Part shown: in pieces, positions 35,102-43,620 of the stretch | Numbering within the stretch: the first letter of the stretch is position 1 | How the letters are laid out: every line of letters begins with the position of its first letter | From: DTU015 sp012837895 | Lineage (GTDB): Bacteria; Bacillota; Sulfobacillia; Fermentithermobacillales; Fermentithermobacillaceae | DNA length: 64,000 nucleotides | Assembly (NCBI GenBank): GCA_050952085.1 | Contig: JBMNKH010000004.1 | Coordinates: 620,001 to 684,000, forward strand | Direction: 5' to 3' | Program-made: the position numbers and the translations under genes | The notes under the pieces: model-generated | What the model saw: the letters and a program-made list of their open reading frames with translations, nothing else | What the model was told of the DNA's origin: nothing | Database searches by the model: none

Positions 35102-35899
35102 TCAACAGTAGGGCACCTCAGCAGGTTCCAACCTGATGTGAGCTGGGCTTACCGCACACCGGTACGCATGAACCCTGACGCCTGCTTCAGCAGCTTCATC
35201 CAGAACTTGTGCAAACCTTGGGTCCATTTGCCTGTGGGCTGAAACCCGAGCCACATCTTGCCTTTGGGCAATAAACACAACGCAAGCGTCCAAACCCAGG
35301 TCTAAGGCTTCCTTCATCTCATTGATGTGCCTTGCGCCCCTCAGTGTAGGCGCATCGGGGAACAGCCCTGTTCCGTCAACACACAAGCTGACTGATTTCA
35401 CTTCAACAAACAGGGGACGCTTCCCCGGTCCTTGGAGCAGAAAATCGAACCTGCTCTTAGGCGTCTTGGATGCTTTGGACTTCTTATCCCTTGCTATGGT
35501 TTGTCGGGCGGGACTTTCTACGCTCTTGAGAGCTTGCTCCAGGGTGACTTCCCTCCGCACCGAAGTGTACCCGCTGAATGCCTCCAGGGCGCCTTGTCTG
35601 GCAGCTCGTTCAAAAAGGCGGTTTGGGTACCTTGTATCCACGCAGACCCAAATGTCGTCGAACGCAGCAAGCACAAGGTCGTATAGGGTTTTCCGCGCAG
35701 GTGCATCGGCGTTCCGGACCATAACAGGGTTTCCAGGGTACAGCAACTCCTCAAGCCGGCCGGGATCGGGCACATGGGCGTTGATGGTCTGCCCGTCTAA
35801 GTTAACTACTGCCACGAACCTGTTGGGCCGCTCAGCCAGAGTGCCTTCTTCAAGATGGCCCAGGGGGATAGCAAGGTCGATCTTAGCGGTATTACTCAT
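35102..35899 (-). CDS. sfsA: SfsA family protein (sugar fermentation stimulation protein)
   Basis: A 265-residue SfsA protein. ATG 35899 has AAAGGAGG upstream, giving the standard start; the longer frame adds 29 residues. Conserved stretches include RPNRFVAVVNLDGQTINAHVPDPGRLEELL and SRFDFLLQGPGKRPLFVEVKSVSL. The nuclease-like element D-x-n-E-V-K and FPDAPTLRGARHINEM are also present. The C-terminal half resembles a PD-(D/E)xK nuclease fold, and E. coli SfsA binds DNA, but the biological role is unclear. The 3' end lies 11 nt from array B1, so the gene ends almost at the last palindrome. Confidence 0.92.
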   Translation of the reverse strand: MSNTAKIDLAIPLGHLEEGTLAERPNRFVAVVNLDGQTINAHVPDPGRLEELLYPGNPVMVRNADAPARKTLYDLVLAAFDDIWVCVDTRYPNRLFERAARQGALEAFSGYTSVRREVTLEQALKSVESPARQTIARDKKSKASKTPKSRFDFLLQGPGKRPLFVEVKSVSLCVDGTGLFPDAPTLRGARHINEMKEALDLGLDACVVFIAQRQDVARVSAHRQMDPRFAQVLDEAAEAGVRVHAYRCAVSPAHIRLEPAEVPYC

Positions 35900-36186
35900 T
35901 CGAATATTGCCTCCTTTGCAGCCCCTGCCCGGCTTACACCTGTGGCTGGCAGTCCCCGCGTAACCCGTCCCTTGCGTCATACTCACCTTAGGGAATGTGA
36001 CCTTCCTTCAGCTATGTGTCCACTTCAGGAACCGCTGGCGATTGCAATTGCTTGCCCGCAGGTTCCACTGGATCCAGAGAGCCGGTGATTTTGTTAAGGA
36101 TAGCATGTCCGTGGGGTCTTGTCACCGTTGGTGCAGGTTGACCGTTGAAGGCGTCCGGATGGTTCCACGTCGCCGGTGGCGGGGCT

Positions 36187-36330
36187 GACTGTAACTCAGG
36201 GATCGACTGCAACTCAGGTCTTGGCTGGAACTCAGGGCTTGACTGCAACTTAGGTTACAGATGGGAACTTGGATTGACTGCAACTTAGGTTATAGCTGGG
36301 AGCTTAGGTTGACTGCAACTCAAGGGACAG
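36187..36330. repeat. degenerate 35-bp (2 x 17-18) tandem repeat
   Basis: Units starting GACTGCAACTYAGG lie at 36205, 36241, 36276 and 36311, with a half-unit at 36187. Each has an inner partner of the form GCTGGGAACTTAGG, so the true step is about 17.5 bp. This is the main content of the gap between sfsA (start 35899) and the DUF554 gene (36474); no gene is seen in the remainder. Confidence 0.8.
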
Positions 36331-36473
36331 CACACAACAATGACGCAGGCGGGCAAAATGTTGTTTTGATTTCTCCTTTTTTGACATCCGGTGTAGAATA
36401 TATGGTACTTAACTTAATGACAGGCCGGTTTACAAGCAGGTTTGTTTTGAGCATGTTTCTTGGGAAAGGGCGA

Positions 36474-37184
36474 ATGGTTTTGAAAGGTACGCTGATCAAT
36501 ACAGTAACAATCGTAGCAGGGACTATCCTCGGGACGCTTGCGGGCCAGAAGTACCCGCAGAAAATGAAAGAGACAGTGATGAACGGTCTGGGTCTTGTGA
36601 CCAGCATCATAGGAATCAGCATGGCTCTTGAAACCCAGAATATCCTCTATCCCTTGTCCGGTGTCGCTTCCGGTGCGATTATCGGCGAATGGTTGAATAT
36701 TGAACTGTGGGTCAACAACCTCGGCGAGTCTCTCGAGAAGAGGTTTGGAAAACAATCACAAGGTCTGTTTGCCAAAGGCTTTGTATCGGCCACCTTGCTG
36801 TTCTGTATCGGACCGATGGCAATCATCGGAGGAATACAAGATGGCCTTACCGGTGACTACAGCACCCTTGCAGCCAAAGCAGCCATTGACGGGTTTACCT
36901 CGATTGCGTTCGCCTCATCCTTAGGACTGGGTGTCGGTTTCTCAGCCTTGCCTGTGTTTTTGTACCAGGGAGCAATCACCTTGGGAGCAGGCTTTTTCGA
37001 CAGGGTTTTCACTGAACAAATGGTAACTGAAATGACTGCAGCAGGCGGCCTTCTGCTCTTTGCTATAGGGCTAGGCCTCTTGGAAATCAAGAGAATCAGG
37101 GTTGCCAACCTGCTGCCTGCGATATTCCTAACTCCGGCTATCTGCTATTTGGTCGGATTGATTGGAGGAAGCGCCGGGTTCTAG
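36474..37184 (+). CDS. DUF554 family membrane protein
   Basis: A 236-residue polytopic protein with about six to seven hydrophobic segments and the DUF554 (YdfK-like) pattern: LKGTLINTVTIVAGTILGTL at the start, then the NGLGLVTSIIGISMAL stretch. FCIGPMAIIGGIQDGLTGDYSTLAAKAAIDGFTSI is the family core. A transport function has been suggested for the family but no substrate is established. ATG 36474 has GGGAAAGGG upstream. The longer frame to 36261 begins inside the 35-bp repeats and is not credible. The gene stands alone. Confidence 0.9.
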   Translation: MVLKGTLINTVTIVAGTILGTLAGQKYPQKMKETVMNGLGLVTSIIGISMALETQNILYPLSGVASGAIIGEWLNIELWVNNLGESLEKRFGKQSQGLFAKGFVSATLLFCIGPMAIIGGIQDGLTGDYSTLAAKAAIDGFTSIAFASSLGLGVGFSALPVFLYQGAITLGAGFFDRVFTEQMVTEMTAAGGLLLFAIGLGLLEIKRIRVANLLPAIFLTPAICYLVGLIGGSAGF

Positions 37185-37206
37185 AGTATCTTTGACCGCG
37201 GATGTT

Positions 37207-37346
37207 TCAATCGTATTCTTGCGGATCCTTCCAGAGAATATGATGGTGCTTTCACAAGGCGTGCTACAATCTGGATGCCTCAATCGTACCCTTGCGGGTC
37301 CAGAGGTCCTATGATGGTTTTTTCACAAGGCGTACTACGATCCGGT
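37207..37346. repeat. tandem duplication of the 3' end of the NusG-domain gene
   Basis: Two imperfect copies of about 70 bp (starting TCAATCGTA at 37207 and 37280, both containing TTCACAAGGCGT) lie in tandem. The second covers the last codons of the minus-strand NusG domain II gene, so the first is a duplicated, non-coding gene end. Confidence 0.75.
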
Positions 37347-37788
37347 TGGGCATACACACTATGAGCTGGCCGGTCTTCGATATCCAGCCAGTATTCATGC
37401 AGATATGTTCAGGACACGGCGAACTCAATACGCGCACACGTCCCTGACTGACTTCAACAATAGTAGTTCCCAGAGGTCCTTCAACAGGTATGGTCCCGTC
37501 TGCGATATCCTTGAGCGGTCGCCATATCGCCATCTTATCCCCTGAAGTTACAAGCAGCATATCCGGTTCATCCAGGAAAACGCCTGACGAGTAAACCCAA
37601 ATGCCTACAGCTGCAGCAACCAAGACTATCGACAATGCGAAAATCATGCGGGCTCTCTTGCCCCTGCTCTTTTCATAACGACTTCTGTCCTGATTGCTGT
37701 GAAAACCAATGCTTGTACGCTCATTATCCTTTGAGTACATACTCGTAGTTCTGCTCCTTGGCTCCTTCTTCTTGTTAGGGTTGGTCAA
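37309..37788 (-). CDS. NusG domain II-containing protein
   Basis: A 159-residue protein with a basic, polar N-terminus, one transmembrane helix at about residues 47-66 (MIFALSIVLVAAAVGIWVY) and a C-terminal NusG_II domain outside the membrane. The domain shows the characteristic VLSSPCPEHICMNTGWISKTGQLIVCMPNRIVV, with three cysteines. In many Bacillota the family is encoded beside the Gx membrane protein, here found at 6540, so the two may still work together. The start is uncertain: TTG 37788 or ATG 37740, the latter with AAGGAG 13 nt upstream. The C-terminus lies in a tandemly duplicated sequence. Confidence 0.85.
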   Translation of the reverse strand: MTNPNKKKEPRSRTTSMYSKDNERTSIGFHSNQDRSRYEKSRGKRARMIFALSIVLVAAAVGIWVYSSGVFLDEPDMLLVTSGDKMAIWRPLKDIADGTIPVEGPLGTTIVEVSQGRVRVLSSPCPEHICMNTGWISKTGQLIVCMPNRIVVRLVKKPS

Positions 37789-38052
37789 GCTTCACCGCTC
37801 ATCTCAAGAATACCAGAAAACCACCGTACAGCTTAGACGATCTGCTTTAGTTTATCGTAAGTATACATGGTTCCGGACTTTGCAGTAAGTGTACTTGTTT
37901 GGACGAGACAGCATAATTTCTAATAGAGGAAAATTCCTCCTTCAAGGAGAACAAGGGTTGCAGGGGATGGTACCCCGCAAGACAAGCTGCTACCTCACAT
38001 TCTGACATTTGAAAGACTCACATTTCCGGTTTGGGATCGGGGAGGGGAGCAA

Positions 38053-39183
38053 GTGCCCTATAGCAATCATATGCCCGGAAACGATGGTGCGGCTGAAAAT
38101 GGTGGCGGCATTCTCCATAACAGTGCAGCGCCGGACAATCACGGTAAGCCAGAAACGCACGGTAAGCCAGAAACGCACCGTAAGCCGGAAACCTACGGTT
38201 TGCTTGGAAACCATGATGTACCTGAAACCGATCATGTGAGCGAAGGCTCAACTTGTGAAGTGACGGGAACCCAGGGCGATGAAGTGCCAGAATCAACCCC
38301 TAAGACAATTGCTCCGATTGACGCCGGCAAGGCACTTCTGATAGGTATGTTTCTGCCTTCCTTTATCGCCCGCGGCCTTGGCATGTCCGGATACTGGTTA
38401 CAGGTTGTCAGCGCCTTGGGATTCCCGGTAGTGGCGATTTACCTGACCTGGTCCAAAGGATTGTGTCCAAAAAAGACGTTTTACCTGCGCCCCACTTGGG
38501 ATCCAGACTTCGTGCATCTAGCTTTGTTCAGTGCGGGAGTTATATCAACGGAAACGCTGCTGTGGCAGGTAATTGATTGGCTCTCTAAGGGTAAGATCAC
38601 AGAGTGGATGGAATGGTTTTCCCAGACTGACGCGCCTGAAACATTTCTAGGGCGCGTGTTCCTTTTCGCGGTTGTGGTTGCCATATCCGAAGAATTGCTG
38701 TTCAGGGGATTTTTTGTGACGGCATTCTACCAGTGGGGCCCCGCATGGGCGGTGATTTTCTCCAGCATTATTTTCGCTGTGTTACATCAGCCCGCAGTGA
38801 TGCCAGGAGCTTTCGTCATCGGAGTTGTTGCTGCTTTAGCTGTGCTCCGCTACGATTCCCTTGTCCCCGCGGTTCTTATTCATGCTGCAGGTAACCTCTT
38901 GCCCCAACTGGTGGGGAAGTATCACGATCTTGTGAAGGCTTCTTGGGCTGAGATAATTTGCGTCGGGGGCCGTCTAGCGGTTGTAGTAGTAGTATTTGTG
39001 TTCCGTCACAGACTTGCCTGGCTATGGCATGAGTTCCGCAGCTTATGGCAGGAGTTTACTGAAAAGCCCAAATCCGGGGCGCGGTTTAGCGAATTGATAA
39101 GGCAGTGGCCCTGGGTTCTCCTGTCAGTTATTCTCGGGATACAGTTGATATTCATGCTCCTGGTTCCATTTATTGAGCCCTAG
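38053..39183 (+). CDS. CPBP family intramembrane metalloprotease
   Basis: A 376-residue membrane protein of the CaaX/bacteriocin-processing (Abi) family. The signature glutamate pair EELLFRGFF, the downstream FAVLH and the third motif VLIHAAGNL are all intact, so it should be catalytically competent. About seven to eight hydrophobic segments follow a 90-residue hydrophilic N-terminus. That N-terminus contains an 18-bp tandem repeat (about 38140-38198) encoding HGKPET units, absent from usual relatives. GTG 38053 follows GGGAGGGGAG. Members cleave membrane-bound substrates or confer bacteriocin immunity; nothing nearby reveals the substrate. Confidence 0.9.
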   Translation: MPYSNHMPGNDGAAENGGGILHNSAAPDNHGKPETHGKPETHRKPETYGLLGNHDVPETDHVSEGSTCEVTGTQGDEVPESTPKTIAPIDAGKALLIGMFLPSFIARGLGMSGYWLQVVSALGFPVVAIYLTWSKGLCPKKTFYLRPTWDPDFVHLALFSAGVISTETLLWQVIDWLSKGKITEWMEWFSQTDAPETFLGRVFLFAVVVAISEELLFRGFFVTAFYQWGPAWAVIFSSIIFAVLHQPAVMPGAFVIGVVAALAVLRYDSLVPAVLIHAAGNLLPQLVGKYHDLVKASWAEIICVGGRLAVVVVVFVFRHRLAWLWHEFRSLWQEFTEKPKSGARFSELIRQWPWVLLSVILGIQLIFMLLVPFIEP

Positions 39184-39300
39184 AACGTTCGGGAAATAAC
39201 CACTTCAGATGGCCCAAGCTGGTATGGGGAGAAGTGAGGGCCAGGAGACGCCCGGGATGGTACAATGACTCTGGGAAACCCGTATCCGGAGGTGGAAACT

Positions 39301-40359
39301 TTGACATTGTCCCGGGGGTACATAGATACAATCTTCTGCAAGTCATGTGAGAATATGGACGAACTGCCCGGCGGTTCAGTAGATCTGACTGTAACTTCAC
39401 CTCCTTACTGGAATGCAATCGACTACGACCGTCACGTTGAAGACGCCAGCCAAAACTACCGCACACGCAGTTATTCAGTTGGATACCAGGGATACAGCGA
39501 CTACCTGGTTTGGCTCAAGAAGATCGCAGACGAAGTTTTCCGTATCACCAAGCCCGGAGGGTTCATGGCGCTTGTGATTGGGACGGTACTGTTAGACCGG
39601 AGACATTACCCTGTTCCCTTTGATGTGGTTTCGCTTCTGGCCGGAAATGCCGGTAAAGGCGGTCAAACCGGATGTTATACTCCTGAGAGTGAAGAGTTTT
39701 CCCCGGCCAGTGAAGGATTTTCCCCGGCCAATGAGTATTCGGGTCCGGACGACCATTCGCAGGCAGGTGGCTCAGGTGTATCGTGCGGGCCTTCATGGGA
39801 ATTTCACCAGGATATAATATGGCATAAGGTTACCGGAGGGGTGAAGAGGGCTGGGGTTTTCCTCCAGCACCCGCACCCCGGATACTATTATCCAAACATA
39901 ATGACCGAGTATATTCTCGTTTTCAGGAAGCCTGGCCCACCCATTTATAAAGGGCGGTCAGATGCTGAAAAACAATGTGCCAGGGTAGTCACAGATAAGC
40001 TTTTCACCAACGAAACAGCTAATACAGTATGGCACATCGCCCCTGTCCCGCCCGGCCATATCGAACACCCGTGCCCATATCCTGAGGAAATCCCGTACAG
40101 GTTGATCCAGCTGTATTCATATCCGGGTGATCTTGTACTTGATCCTTTTTGCGGTTCCGGCCAGACCCTCAAAGTGGCGCGCCACCTGGGCCGTCATTTC
40201 GTAGGGTATGACATCAACCGGAAGTACGTGGATCTTGCATGGGCCCGTATCAAAGAGCCTGTAGCTATCAGGCGGGAACAGTTGACAGCAGTGTTTGAGA
40301 AGATTCCCTATGACCATGCCGGCACGGTAGAAACATGTCCGGAAGAGCCAGAGGAATAG
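39301..40359 (+). CDS. solitary DNA methyltransferase (N4-cytosine/N6-adenine, beta-type order)
   Basis: A site-specific DNA methylase with the catalytic motif TSPPYW near the N-terminus and the S-adenosylmethionine motif DPFCGSGQT near the C-terminus. This is the order of the N4/N6 beta class; SPPY favours cytosine-N4 but does not prove it. TTG 39301 is chosen because GGAGG lies 8 nt upstream; ATG 39265 would add 12 residues. At about 39680-39790 an insert with repeated EEFSPASEG-like units falls in the region where target recognition is expected. No endonuclease gene is adjacent, so it may be regulatory or a restriction-modification remnant. Confidence 0.88.
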   Translation: MTLSRGYIDTIFCKSCENMDELPGGSVDLTVTSPPYWNAIDYDRHVEDASQNYRTRSYSVGYQGYSDYLVWLKKIADEVFRITKPGGFMALVIGTVLLDRRHYPVPFDVVSLLAGNAGKGGQTGCYTPESEEFSPASEGFSPANEYSGPDDHSQAGGSGVSCGPSWEFHQDIIWHKVTGGVKRAGVFLQHPHPGYYYPNIMTEYILVFRKPGPPIYKGRSDAEKQCARVVTDKLFTNETANTVWHIAPVPPGHIEHPCPYPEEIPYRLIQLYSYPGDLVLDPFCGSGQTLKVARHLGRHFVGYDINRKYVDLAWARIKEPVAIRREQLTAVFEKIPYDHAGTVETCPEEPEE

Positions 40360-40430
40360 CCCAGCTTAGCCTAAGGTGATTGAGATTTACATACCGACTG
40401 AACAATCCGGTGAAGAATCTGGGTAATATC

Positions 40431-40470
40431 AAACCGGGCCGCATGTAGTTGCAGCCCGGTTTCGTTGTGC
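40431..40470. terminator. bidirectional terminator between the methyltransferase and rocB genes
   Basis: Perfect 9-bp stem AAACCGGGC / GCCCGGTTT (40431-40439 with 40454-40462, 14-nt loop), followed by CGTTGTG on one side and T-rich GATATT on the other. It lies between two converging genes. Confidence 0.8.
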
Positions 40471-42111
40471 TTACTCCAACTTAGCTAACTTCTCAATCAG
40501 GGACTTCAACAGTTTCGGGACGACTTCCAGGGAGTAATCCAACTCCACTCTCTCCATGAACTTGTGGGCGTCCTTGCCCCACGGGCCTAGATTTACCATC
40601 GGGATATCCAACTTGAGCAAGTTATCAAGGTCAATGTCGTAGATAACGCCCCATCCCGGAGTGTTGTGGGCGAGGGGGACCAGTTCTTCCCGTTTGCCCT
40701 GGAATCCGACATAACTCAGGTCGCTGATGGAAGCAAAATGCTCTGAAATCACCAGGGTCTCGTTAAACTCTTCCTTAGCTTGGCCAATAAGCTCATTCAC
40801 GGCTTCAAGCAGGCCTTTTTCCCTTACCGATTCCCGCTTGTTCGTCCTGTGAGGGTAGTAAGGTGGCAAGAATCCGACTACAATCATCGGGTTCTTATCC
40901 GGGTAGAACCTCAGGAGTTCCTCCAGCACAAGCAGGGATTTGTTCCTTTCGTCTGCTTCGTCCGGTAAGCCATTGATGTAAGCTTCAAGGTGTTCTTTCA
41001 AGTTCCCGTCAAAATTGCTTGCCACTTCGTTGTGCAGCTGTTGTATGGTGACAACCTTTGGCTCCCATGGAACCGGCACAGGAGCGTTAGATCTTTCAAA
41101 GAACCTGGCAGCGCTCTGGGACATGTGGTCAACAGTTCTTGTAAATGCCTTGTATGCGATGGTTTTCATCTTTTCGAGTATTTGGGCGGGAGTGCTTGTG
41201 ACAGTCAGGTGGTTGAAATACACCACAGCTCTTGCAGGGAGGGTGACAGAGTAAATCTCCCTCAGGTCTTTCAGCTTGAGGGATGCAGGAGGCGGGTATA
41301 CTTCGCCTTTCCACTCCTCAGCCCATTCCGGGCTCCCCTCAAGTTCCATGGTTACTGCAGAAGCTAACAGATTTGCGTTGAGCCCGGCGTAATACTGGCC
41401 CACATGGGACTCCCGTCCTACGCAATAAAACATGGGCATGATCTTGCCTACCGTCCCAATGTCGATGTAGCGGTTTGTGTCGCCTGGGAACTTGGGGATG
41501 ACGCCTTCGCTGTTTATGCAAGCAAGAAAGTCATACCCTTCTGACTGCATATCTGCCAGGTAGGTGATGGCCGCACGCATGCCGGCAGAGTTGTTCTCCT
41601 CGTCACCTACCGCGAGGAATGCGATATTTACAGGCAACTTTTCCGGTTGTTGCGAGTACTCTGTAAGCAGTGCCATTTCTATGGCGATACCCAACTTCAT
41701 ATCCATGACACCCCTGCCGAAAAGGAACTTGCCTGATTCCAGATCCTCCCGGGCTTCTCTAGGCAATTCCAGTTCCGCAAGCTTCTTGGTGTATTCTTCA
41801 GGCCGGAAGGCCACGTCGGCCAACGCTCCTGCCACGCTTGTGTCAACTACGTCAAAGTGGCCTGTGAGGATGAGTGTGCGCTTGGTCTCAGGTTGTGCCC
41901 TTACAATTGCGAACACTGCTTTCCGGCCAAACTGATCCTCAGGAATCGGGATGAAAACCAGATCGTCCTTGTGTTGCTTGAAGTATGGAAGTTCAGCGAG
42001 TTTATTATATATGAGTTCGGCCAACTCTGTTTCAGCCGGGCTTGGCGATACGCTTGGAACCGCCACCAAGTCCAGCATCAGATCGTAAATCGCCTGTCTT
42101 GAAACAGTCAT
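40471..42111 (-). CDS. rocB: RocB-like M20-family peptidase
   Basis: A 546-residue M20-type metallohydrolase matching the RocB group (arginine utilisation). Metal-binding segments are TLILTGHFDVVDT (first histidine and aspartate), LFGRGVMDMKLGIAIEMALL and AVGDEENNSAGMRAA. The length and the long C-terminal half (VVGFLPPYYPHRTN and later AHKFMERV) separate RocB from ordinary dipeptidases near 400 residues. The exact substrate is unknown even in Bacillus. ATG 42111 has AAAGGAGG upstream. The gene is alone; no rocA, rocD or rocF is near, so an arginine role is by family only. Confidence 0.9.
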   Translation of the reverse strand: MTVSRQAIYDLMLDLVAVPSVSPSPAETELAELIYNKLAELPYFKQHKDDLVFIPIPEDQFGRKAVFAIVRAQPETKRTLILTGHFDVVDTSVAGALADVAFRPEEYTKKLAELELPREAREDLESGKFLFGRGVMDMKLGIAIEMALLTEYSQQPEKLPVNIAFLAVGDEENNSAGMRAAITYLADMQSEGYDFLACINSEGVIPKFPGDTNRYIDIGTVGKIMPMFYCVGRESHVGQYYAGLNANLLASAVTMELEGSPEWAEEWKGEVYPPPASLKLKDLREIYSVTLPARAVVYFNHLTVTSTPAQILEKMKTIAYKAFTRTVDHMSQSAARFFERSNAPVPVPWEPKVVTIQQLHNEVASNFDGNLKEHLEAYINGLPDEADERNKSLLVLEELLRFYPDKNPMIVVGFLPPYYPHRTNKRESVREKGLLEAVNELIGQAKEEFNETLVISEHFASISDLSYVGFQGKREELVPLAHNTPGWGVIYDIDLDNLLKLDIPMVNLGPWGKDAHKFMERVELDYSLEVVPKLLKSLIEKLAKLE

Positions 42112-42696
42112 CTATTAGCCTCCTTTGTATCCACTCGTGCTCTTTGTGACCCTGGTGTCTGTTGTGTCCCTCGCATGCCTGGCACTTCGCATGACAGCAA
42201 AGCGCAAGCGTCTACATCAAGCCTGAAGACTTATCCGTGTGCATGTACCGGTATTATGGCAGTAGGGCGTTGATTATATGTTGCGTTGGGTTCTTTGTAT
42301 CAGTGGCTCATCAACCGGCAATTACGCAAAGATCGAAAAATGTTGACTCTGTTCATATTTAACTTGTCTGCCATCATTTCGACCTACGCGCCTTGTTTCC
42401 CTTCTTTTTTATGCATTGATGAATAGGGGATGACGACAGCAGGCTTTCATGTGATCGCATAGCAGGACGCGCAGGCTTAAGTATGATCGCATAGCGGGAC
42501 GCGCCGGAGGGGTATATGGACCGCACCTGGGTAGGAGGGGATCGTGATATCCTCTTTTTCGCGATGGCAAGTTAACATAATAATCAGTGGTTGCATACAG
42601 TAGTAGAACGGAGTACTAAGGACTAATCGCTTCAGGAAACTTGGATTTGCGCCTGCCGTCAACCGGCGGGTGCAGAAACGTATAGGGAGGAATCTT
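42112..42696. other. intergenic region with a 32-bp direct repeat
   Basis: Between rocB and the TIM-barrel gene. Two copies of TGATCGCATAGCRGGACGCGC lie at 42452-42472 and 42484-42504, 32 bp apart. No gene-like frame or known leader RNA is recognisable in the rest. Confidence 0.5.
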
Positions 42697-43569
42697 ATGG
42701 TTACAAAACCCTGGGAAGGGAAACATATATGGATTTGGATACTATCGCAGGTGGGCCCCTTGGATCATATGATTCGCAGGGCAGTGGACATGGGGCTCTC
42801 AGGGCTCCTGGTCAAAGCCTGGGACGGGGGGACTTCAGGGCTCTTCCTTGAGCAGTTGCAGCAGGTTATCGAGCCTGCCCACCATGCAGGGCTTGCCGTA
42901 GGGGCGTGGGGATACAGCTATGGCAACAACATCTCCGGCGAGGTCAAGGCGATGCAGAAAGCCCTCGATGCCGGAGCTGATTGGCTGGTAATTGATGCGG
43001 AAGATGAATATGAGAACCGTGAAGGCAAGCACAAAGCATTGGAGTTAGGGCTCCAGGTTACCCGGGCCATAGGCACTGATGTTGTAGTGGGATATACAAC
43101 CTTCGCCTTGCCCCAGTATCACGAGAACTTCCCATACACCGAATTCTCGTCTTTTTGCTCTGTGTGCCTGCCACAGGTTTATTGGGGTGTGATGAATATA
43201 CCCTTGGATGAAGCGCTTTCAATGTGCTTAAGAGGGCTTGCTAAGTATGGGCGGCCTATTGCCCCTGTAGGACAATGTTACGGGGAAGCTACCCCCGGAG
43301 AGATATTCCGTTTTTCCGAGCTGGCATGGGCTAACGGTCTCAAGGGAATAAGCTACTATGATTGGCAGCATGCTAGTGAAGTCCAGTTAGAGGCAGTTGG
43401 CAGGGCGTTATACTCACGTGACGGCAACTACACAGATTGGGGCGGTGGATTCAGGGACCGGCCAGGCGGTCACGGGGCACAAGACCAAGAGAAGCCAAAG
43501 GGATACTTGGCAATGCTCCGGAAATTCCTGGAGCGTTTCAAGAAAGAGCCATGCCAGTTTGAGAATTGA
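42697..43569 (+). CDS. TIM-barrel protein, glycoside-hydrolase-like, function unknown
   Basis: A 290-residue protein without signal peptide. ATG 42697 has AGGGAGGAATCTT upstream. The pattern of beta-alpha units is barrel-like: HIWIWILSQVG, MGLSGLLVKAWDG, GLAVGAWGYSYG, ADWLVIDAEDEYE, DVVVGYTTFALP, CLPQVYWGVM, PIAPVGQCYG, GLKGISYYDWQHA. The acidic cluster DAEDEYE and the WGY and YYDWQ aromatic patches recall glycoside-hydrolase-like or lysozyme-like barrels (GH25 or DUF1906-type), but I cannot name a family. It lies 51 nt before the terpene synthase gene and may be co-transcribed with it. Confidence 0.7.
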   Translation: MVTKPWEGKHIWIWILSQVGPLDHMIRRAVDMGLSGLLVKAWDGGTSGLFLEQLQQVIEPAHHAGLAVGAWGYSYGNNISGEVKAMQKALDAGADWLVIDAEDEYENREGKHKALELGLQVTRAIGTDVVVGYTTFALPQYHENFPYTEFSSFCSVCLPQVYWGVMNIPLDEALSMCLRGLAKYGRPIAPVGQCYGEATPGEIFRFSELAWANGLKGISYYDWQHASEVQLEAVGRALYSRDGNYTDWGGGFRDRPGGHGAQDQEKPKGYLAMLRKFLERFKKEPCQFEN

Positions 43570-43620
43570 AGCAGCTGGGACGGCCTTGGATCTTATCTTG
43601 AACATGGGTGAAAGTAGGGG

